The translations under genes and the position numbers were made by a program. A stretch of DNA of 26,713 nucleotides from positions 1 to 26,713 of IMG/VR virus record IMGVR_UViG_3300030382_001862; one strand, written 5' to 3'. The notes beneath the pieces are model-generated. The model did no database searches. It was not told the origin of the DNA and was given only the letters and a program-made list of their open reading frames with translations. The stretch is from a virus. Shown here piece after piece: positions 22,574 through 26,713 of this stretch (position 1 is its first letter; each line of letters starts with the position of its first letter).

Positions 22574-22879
22574 ATGAAAGCACAAATCACAAGTTTCAAA
22601 GAACAGACATCAAAATATGGTGACACATTTTTTTATGTTTTTTTTAAGGATCAAAATGGAAAAAGTTTCAGATCATGTATATATCAGAACATGAGAAACT
22701 TTGCCAAATGGAAAAAAGTATTGAGATCTGGAATGGTCCTGGACAATCTATCTTTGAAATCAAAAGGATTGATTGATGCAGATTCATCATTCCAAATTGT
22801 AGGGATCAGAAATTTCAAAAAACCAGTTGTGATCCAGGATCAACCAGTCATTCAACCTGTTCAAACAACACTTTTTTAA
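22574..22879 (+). CDS. OB-like protein with possible clamp-binding tail
   Basis: The 101-residue protein begins with a beta-rich region (AQITSFKEQTSKYGDTFFYV, FFKDQNGKSFRSCIY), then a helix/basic part (NFAKWKKVLRSG) and another strand pair, consistent with a small OB-type nucleic-acid binder. The C-terminal ten residues include Pro/Gln-rich sequence ending QTTLF, which resembles the QxxLF motif that binds the bacterial sliding clamp. It is located between a hypothetical gene and the HTH initiator. The OB and clamp assignments are inferences from pattern. Confidence 0.6.
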   Translation: MKAQITSFKEQTSKYGDTFFYVFFKDQNGKSFRSCIYQNMRNFAKWKKVLRSGMVLDNLSLKSKGLIDADSSFQIVGIRNFKKPVVIQDQPVIQPVQTTLF

Positions 22880-22880
22880 T

Positions 22881-23552
22881 ATGGACAATCCATCATATTA
22901 TGCAATCATCCCTGCCAATGTTAGATATGCAAACATCAAACCAAATGCAAAATTGTTGTATGGTGAAATCACAGCACTTTCAAATCAGAAAGGATATTGT
23001 TGGTCATCAAATAACTATTTTGCAGAATTGTATGGTGTTTCAAAGAACACAATCAGTTTGTGGATCAACCAATTGAAGAAACATGGATTCATTCATGTTG
23101 AGGTGATAAGGGATCAAAACAAGCAGGTGATCAAAAGGACAATGACTATCATCAAAAATGATGACAGGTCACCAATTTTCAAAGAACAGGGTGTCATCAC
23201 AAATGGTGAAAGTAATATCATAAAAAATAATACTACAATGAATATTCTATCATTAAGAAAAATGAAATTTGGATCAGAAGTTTCAGATGAAAGTCAAGGA
23301 ATTTTGTCTGTTGATCAAGCCAATGAATTCCTGGAATATTGGACAGAAGAAACAAAAAGCAAAACAAATCCAAGAATGAAATTTGAACTTGAAAGAACTT
23401 GGAACACTAAAAAAAGATTGTTGAGGTGGAAAAATAACAATGAAAAATGGAACAAAAAAAGTCCAGGATCATCCAGATCAAAGATCCAGAATTCAGTTGA
23501 TGAATGGATCAAAGCAAAGGATTTCATTAAAAAACAACAGTCATGCAAATAA
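22881..23552 (+). CDS. HTH replication initiator-like protein
   Basis: The 223-residue protein starts with the typical YYAIIPANVRYANIKPNAKL segment of phage/plasmid winged-helix (HTH_36-type) initiators. It continues GEITALSNQKGYCWSSNNYF and the recognition helix VSKNTISLWINQLKKHGFI (about residues 55-75). The C-terminal half is charged and helical, with EFLEYWTEETKSK and a basic stretch. Such proteins bind the phage origin and recruit a helicase. No helicase is recognised here, so the host enzyme may be recruited. Confidence 0.8.
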   Translation: MDNPSYYAIIPANVRYANIKPNAKLLYGEITALSNQKGYCWSSNNYFAELYGVSKNTISLWINQLKKHGFIHVEVIRDQNKQVIKRTMTIIKNDDRSPIFKEQGVITNGESNIIKNNTTMNILSLRKMKFGSEVSDESQGILSVDQANEFLEYWTEETKSKTNPRMKFELERTWNTKKRLLRWKNNNEKWNKKSPGSSRSKIQNSVDEWIKAKDFIKKQQSCK

Positions 23553-23923
23553 AAGAATATCAAACAAAAGACCTGCAATTGAAATGTGTTGATCTATTGG
23601 CAAAAACATATTTGGAATTGGGACAAAAATCAGATTCAGAAACAATGATCACATTGTCACAAATATTTGCAGATGACCTGCAAACAGATTTCCAAGATCT
23701 GACAATGGATGACATCATTCATGCATTCAAGCAGGGGGTGCGAAATACAGATGATTTCCATTTGACTGTGAAAACTTATTACAAATGGATCAAAGCACAC
23801 AGACAGATCATTTGGAACAACATTGAAACATCAGCAGATCAAATGGATAAGCGTTTGAAATACAGGTCAAGGAATGGAACTGGTTTGAAAAAAATATCAA
23901 TCAATAAAACTTTAATATCATGA
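23543..23923 (+). CDS. Hypothetical helical protein, 126 aa
   Basis: The ATG overlaps the initiator gene by ten bases. The protein is all-helical in appearance: KDLQLKCVDLLAKTYLEL, SETMITLSQIFADDLQTDFQ, MDDIIHAFKQGVRN, FHLTVKTYYKWIKAHRQII. The conserved-looking RNTDDFHLTVKTYYKWIKAH segment suggests a small DNA-replication accessory factor such as a helicase loader partner. This rests on its coupling to the initiator gene, not on a recognised motif. Confidence 0.75.
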   Translation: MQIKEYQTKDLQLKCVDLLAKTYLELGQKSDSETMITLSQIFADDLQTDFQDLTMDDIIHAFKQGVRNTDDFHLTVKTYYKWIKAHRQIIWNNIETSADQMDKRLKYRSRNGTGLKKISINKTLIS

Positions 23924-24381
23924 CTACAATTATTTTTCCAATTTTAACATTCACCACAGTATTTTTCACAGGGATTGCCATTGGCATGTATATATCAAGC
24001 CAGATCAAGAAAAGAATTGACAAACAAACAGACAATGATGATCTGACTTTGGTCCAGAAAGATGACAATGGAAATTTGGTGAAAATTCCAGTCCAAGATC
24101 ACACATATATAAAACCAAAGCCATTGATTGGTTTGAGAAAGACAAAAATCAAATTGAACAAATATGAATTGGACTATCTGATGAATCAGATTGAAAAGCA
24201 TTTGAATTCAATTGGTGAAACATATGAAGAAAGTGAATATGTCAAAGAATTATATGAAAACTTATTAAAAACAAAAACCAATGACAAAACATCTGATCAA
24301 TGGGAAACCATACAGCCAGGAAAAAAAGAAACCAAGTCCAAAACTAAAAAAACCAGAAAAAAGAAAAAACAGAATGATTGA
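23920..24381 (+). CDS. Membrane-anchored protein with basic tail, 153 aa
   Basis: One N-terminal hydrophobic helix (about residues 3-26, IIFPILTFTTVFFTGIAIGM) is followed by a basic cytoplasmic part (SSQIKKRIDKQ). The middle is mixed, and the end is very basic (KETKSKTKKTRKKKKQ). There is no signal peptidase site, so it should stay anchored with the basic region inside. The tail's DNA is nearly identical to that of the protein ending at 10023. A membrane tether for phage DNA is one guess; the function is unknown. Confidence 0.75.
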   Translation: MTTIIFPILTFTTVFFTGIAIGMYISSQIKKRIDKQTDNDDLTLVQKDDNGNLVKIPVQDHTYIKPKPLIGLRKTKIKLNKYELDYLMNQIEKHLNSIGETYEESEYVKELYENLLKTKTNDKTSDQWETIQPGKKETKSKTKKTRKKKKQND

Positions 24382-24772
24382 TCACACAATGGAAAAGATT
24401 GTGGTTGCAGTTTCAGGACCATTGGACATTGGCAAAAGTCGTTTGGATCATGTGACTGGATCAACATATTCTGATCTTGAAACAGTGACAGGAAAAATGA
24501 TATTCATTGCAAACAAAGACAGATTCACAAGATGGGAAACATGGATGAAAGAAAATGATCAATGGAATGAAATTGATGAAATATATGTGTTTGACAGATA
24601 TCACAAATCTGGTGATGATATGATCCAAAGGTGTTCAATGCACTTGCATGAATTTTCCTGGTCCATAACATTGAAAGATGAATTCAAAGAATGTTGGTGG
24701 AATGGTGAAGTCAGTGGTTGCCAATTGTTTTCTGAATTTGCACTTGATCCAGACAATGAAGCATGGAATTGA
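24374..24772 (+). CDS. Small P-loop-like protein, 132 aa
   Basis: From the ATG at 24374 (alternative 24389) the protein reads into a hydrophobic strand and GPLDIGKS (residues 15-22), a Walker A pattern. Further on, EIYVFDRYHKSGDD (about residues 69-82) recalls the DRY motif of thymidylate-type kinases. The end is shorter and different from known kinases, and no lid is visible. The protein may be a reduced nucleotide kinase or a relic. A longer upstream start at 24281 would overlap the previous gene over 100 bases and is rejected. Confidence 0.65.
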   Translation: MIDHTMEKIVVAVSGPLDIGKSRLDHVTGSTYSDLETVTGKMIFIANKDRFTRWETWMKENDQWNEIDEIYVFDRYHKSGDDMIQRCSMHLHEFSWSITLKDEFKECWWNGEVSGCQLFSEFALDPDNEAWN

Positions 24773-24832
24773 TGATGTTAAAAAGAAAGAAAGAAACCAA
24801 ATGAAAAAAGGAATGTCATCTTTTATATTTGC

Positions 24833-25054
24833 ATGATGGCATCAACTTTGTTTCATTGGAAAAAAGTATATGAAAAAGAAAAAGATGATCCAAGTGTTCC
24901 ATCAAAGTTTTTTTGCATCAAAAGGGATGGCAAAGGAAAATTGATTGAGGTGATATATATATACAAATTGAAAGATCATATCAAAGATGATATATATACT
25001 TTCAAAGAAATTATTGAAGTAATGGAAAAAGAAAAATCAAATGTTCAAGTTTAG
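24833..25054 (+). CDS. Hypothetical protein, 73 aa, ends at amber
   Basis: The ATG overlaps the stop of a mini-ORF (ATGA). The product is charged with alternating strands and helices (STLFHWKKVYEKEKDDPSV, KFFCIKRDGKGKLIEVIYIY, EIIEVMEKEKSN). It ends at TAG, rare in this genome. The same frame continues open for 66 more codons with genome-like codon use (to the TGA ending at 25255), so this may be the N-terminal half of a broken or read-through gene. No family is recognised. Confidence 0.6.
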   Translation: MMASTLFHWKKVYEKEKDDPSVPSKFFCIKRDGKGKLIEVIYIYKLKDHIKDDIYTFKEIIEVMEKEKSNVQV

Positions 25055-25105
25055 GATCTGGAAAATACAATTCCAATTGATTCCACCAAAGATCTGGATG
25101 ATGTT

Positions 25106-25255
25106 ATGAATGATCTGACAAAACATTTCATTGATCAAGTAAAAAAGGAAAAGGAATTTGAAAAGATCAGAAAGGCAAAGGTGATTGATTCAAATGAATA
25201 TTTGAAAAGATATCAGGATCAAAAACGAAACAGGAAACATGAAAGCAACAATTGA
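25106..25255 (+). CDS. Hypothetical charged protein, 49 aa
   Basis: This begins at the first ATG after the in-frame TAG at 25052-25054 and is in the same frame as the upstream gene. The sequence is charged and helical (NDLTKHFIDQVKKEKEFEKI, NEYLKRYQDQKRNRKHESNN). The 17 codons between TAG and this ATG also look coding (DLENTIPIDSTKDLDD), so the real start may lie further upstream or the TAG may be bypassed. Its end overlaps the next gene by 17 bases. Confidence 0.5.
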   Translation: MNDLTKHFIDQVKKEKEFEKIRKAKVIDSNEYLKRYQDQKRNRKHESNN

Positions 25256-25436
25256 ATTTGAATTGAATGATCCTGGAATTGGAAAAGAAATGATGAAGGA
25301 ATTGATGGTTGATCATATGGTGGAAATCCTGGATCAATGGACCAAAGGAAATGCAATCATCACAATTGAATTTGAAACAATTAAAAAAGAAAAAAATGAA
25401 AGCACTGACAAATGGGATCATATATACATTAACTAG
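25239..25436 (+). CDS. Hypothetical protein, 65 aa
   Basis: The frame reads MKATIEFELNDPGIGKEMMK, DHMVEILDQWTKGNAIITIE and ends in a charged stretch. It overlaps the previous gene by 17 bases and the next membrane protein by 41 bases. Length and lack of a recognised family make this a modest call. The pattern of strand, helix, strand suggests a folded domain. Confidence 0.55.
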   Translation: MKATIEFELNDPGIGKEMMKELMVDHMVEILDQWTKGNAIITIEFETIKKEKNESTDKWDHIYIN

Positions 25437-25542
25437 CATCATCATGTTGCCAGTGATCCTGTGCATATTTGTGGGATCATTGGTTTGGTTTATGTTTATT
25501 GAAACAATAAAGAAAGTCAAAGAACAACAGAACAATGAATGA
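25396..25542 (+). CDS. Small membrane protein, 48 aa
   Basis: The ATG at 25396 is preceded by six A. The product has a strongly hydrophobic stretch (about residues 8-35, IIYTLTSIIMLPVILCIFVG then SLVWFMFI) and a basic tail (TIKKVKEQQNNE). A frame extended to an ATG at 25309 would add 29 residues overlapping another gene and is less likely. Its end overlaps the nuclease gene by eight bases. Possible roles include membrane regulation or superinfection exclusion; none is shown. Confidence 0.6.
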   Translation: MKALTNGIIYTLTSIIMLPVILCIFVGSLVWFMFIETIKKVKEQQNNE

Positions 25543-25897
25543 ACAACAATTGCAGGAATCATTTGTGAAATATATTCAGTTGAAATATAAAGGGATCAGA
25601 TTCTGTTCATCACTTGGTGGAATCAGGACCACAATGAAACAGGCAATCAAAGCAAAGAATGGTGGATATGTGAAAGGGATGCCAGACATGCAGATCATGT
25701 CAGCCAGGGGTGGATTCCATGGATTGTTCATTGAATTAAAGACAGACAAAGGAAGGGCAACCAAACACCAGAAGGAATGGATCAATGATCTGATCAGGTC
25801 TGGATATTATGCAGAGGTGTGCAAAGGGATTGATCAGGCAATGGATTGTGTGGATTCATATATGCAATTGAAACAAACAAAGGTTTGCAAATGTTAA
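25535..25897 (+). CDS. VRR-NUC nuclease
   Basis: The 120-residue protein matches the compact phage VRR-NUC fold of the PD-(D/E)xK superfamily. Key parts are Asp51 in KGMPDMQI, Glu67-x-Lys69 in LFIELKTDKGRATKHQKEW, Gln79, and the closing GYYAEVCKGIDQAMDCV helix-strand. VRR-NUC enzymes act on branched DNA as Holliday-junction or flap nucleases, so it may resolve packaged or replicating concatemers. The start overlaps the upstream membrane protein gene; the next gene starts one base after its stop. Confidence 0.85.
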   Translation: MNEQQLQESFVKYIQLKYKGIRFCSSLGGIRTTMKQAIKAKNGGYVKGMPDMQIMSARGGFHGLFIELKTDKGRATKHQKEWINDLIRSGYYAEVCKGIDQAMDCVDSYMQLKQTKVCKC

Positions 25898-25898
25898 G

Positions 25899-26231
25899 AT
25901 GAAAAGAACAAAGAAAGAAAACAAAATCAAAAAGGAACTGATGAAATTATATCAGACCATTGCAGATGAAAGACCACACTATTGCACAGGGTGTGGCAGA
26001 TCAGATGTTCCATTGTCACACAGCCACATCATTCCAGTCAGCAGAAGGAAGGACCTACAATTGGAAAAAGAGAATATCACATATCATTGTTTGAGTATGG
26101 GACACCAAAGGAAGGGATGCCATGAAATGCATGAATCAAGATCAGGAAGGATGATGTTGTTGGACTATCACAAGAATCTGGAATATATATTGGAAACAGA
26201 TCCAGAATATTATTTCCTGATCACTGAATAA
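25899..26231 (+). CDS. HNH-like nuclease or zinc protein, 110 aa
   Basis: After a basic N-terminus, CTGCGRSD (Cys29/Cys32), SHSHIIPVSRRKDL (His43 in the beta-beta-metal hairpin), ENITYHCL (Asn59, Cys64) and GCHEMHES (Cys74/His75) form an HNH-type zinc and metal site. Such proteins resemble phage recombination/HNH nucleases. Whether it cuts DNA is not certain because it lacks the DH pair seen in the next gene's HNH. It follows the VRR-NUC gene directly. Confidence 0.75.
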   Translation: MKRTKKENKIKKELMKLYQTIADERPHYCTGCGRSDVPLSHSHIIPVSRRKDLQLEKENITYHCLSMGHQRKGCHEMHESRSGRMMLLDYHKNLEYILETDPEYYFLITE

Positions 26232-26236
26232 AAGGG

Positions 26237-26279
26237 TTTGAAAAAAAAGGGTGTGGGTGTTTGAAAAAAAAGGGGTGTG
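26237..26279. repeat. Direct repeats TTTGAAAAAAAAGGG
   Basis: Two copies of TTTGAAAAAAAAGGG(G)TGTG begin at 26237 and 26260, 23 bases apart, at the start of the 131-base gap before the HNH gene. The gap also has an A/T-rich block (26313-26345). No promoter consensus or terminator was seen. If the ends are joined, the region is close to terminase and could be packaging-related; this is only a possibility. Confidence 0.7.
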
Positions 26280-26362
26280 TGTTTTGGAAAAGACCTGGAC
26301 TGTGCAGGAATTAAAGAATAAAAAAATAAAATAAAAACATTAAGAATTAAGATCAGATCACA

Positions 26363-26713
26363 ATGCCAACACTACCAAAGGAAAGAAATAAGCCATGGGT
26401 TGTATCAAGGGAAAGAAACAAGCCAGGATCAAGAGCAGCCAAATCACACAATGAAATGATGCATGTGTATCAGACACAGCAGTGGAGATCAACAAGGTCC
26501 TATCACATACAAATGAATCCAATTTGTGTTCATTGTAAGAAGAAAGAAAACAGGGTGGTGGCAGGTGATGTGGTTGATCACATCATCCCTATCAGACAGG
26601 GTGGTGATCCCTTCAATAAAAATAATTTACAAACACTGTGTCATGGTTGCCACAGCATCAAGAGTAGGCAAGAAAGGGACACCATCACATACACAGGTGA
26701 TAGTATGTATAGA
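26363..26713 (+). CDS. HNH endonuclease (3' end off window)
   Basis: The 117 codons present run off the right edge with no stop. Features are a basic Pro/Lys N-terminus, ICVHC (Cys55/Cys58), VVDHIIPIRQGGD (Asp72-His73), NKNNLQTLCHGCHSIK (Asn88, Cys93, Cys96, His97), all HNH ligands. In HK97-like cos phages this endonuclease lies beside terminase and assists cos cleavage. If the window is circular, the frame continues for four codons at 1-12 and stops at TGA 13-15. Confidence 0.88.
   Translation, partial: MPTLPKERNKPWVVSRERNKPGSRAAKSHNEMMHVYQTQQWRSTRSYHIQMNPICVHCKKKENRVVAGDVVDHIIPIRQGGDPFNKNNLQTLCHGCHSIKSRQERDTITYTGDSMYR

Noticed and set aside
1-26713. Temperate phage or prophage
   Set aside because: No integrase, excisionase, repressor or att-like duplicate was recognised. 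The 102-bp repeats flank gene blocks but are diverged, lie before operons and look regulatory.
1-26713. tRNA genes
   Set aside because: No cloverleaf or TTCRA-type T-loop context was noticed in any gap; gaps are short and almost CpG-free.

Overview
The window is 26.7 kb of tightly packed phage DNA with every recognised gene on the + strand. It encodes a siphovirus-type phage with an HK97-like head and a long non-contractile tail. The likely host is a member of the Bacteroidota, perhaps a flavobacterium. The evidence for the host is the low G+C content, A-rich leaders in place of Shine-Dalgarno sites, a good TTG-N17-TAnnTTTG promoter before the portal gene, and a short lipoprotein with a flavobacterial-looking lipobox. 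No integrase, repressor, tRNA, DNA polymerase or helicase was recognised.

Layout. Positions 1-3262 hold a small lipoprotein, a ParB-like protein, two tiny basic or zinc-ribbon proteins, the terminase small and large subunits, and an unknown. Positions 3297-3480 are an intergenic control region with a 102-bp repeat (copy 1) and a promoter. Positions 3481-6864 encode portal, prohead protease and major capsid, closed by three tandem TAG stops and a strong terminator. Positions 6947-9578 encode connector, head closure, gp10-like and tail-terminator proteins, the last fused to a LamG domain. Positions 9582-11307 carry three small unknowns and two tandem tail-tube paralogues. Positions 11418-12124 are the tail assembly chaperone pair with a textbook -1 frameshift signal. 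Then come the tape measure (12111-14732) and a 1120-residue tail-tip protein (14743-18105). Positions 18107-18998 look like the lysis module (membrane protein, small basic protein, M15 peptidase, holin-like protein), followed by a terminator and repeat copy 2. From 19183 onward lies the replication/nucleic-acid module: HTH-metallophosphoesterase, SSB-like protein, DnaA-C-like protein, OB-like protein, HTH initiator, VRR-NUC nuclease and HNH proteins, mixed with short unknowns joined by ATGA-type overlaps.

The last gene (HNH endonuclease) runs off the right edge, and in HK97-like phages this gene normally sits just before the terminase genes found at the left edge. If the two ends are joined, the HNH frame closes after four more codons. 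The window may therefore be a complete, circularly permuted genome of about 26.7 kb.

The most unusual signals are compositional and regulatory. CpG is almost absent (about 40 by eye in 26.7 kb), while GATC is locally very abundant. A 90% identical 102-bp element sits in front of both the portal and the metallophosphoesterase operons. There is also an amber-interrupted reading frame preceded by two translationally coupled mini-ORFs at 24772-25255.
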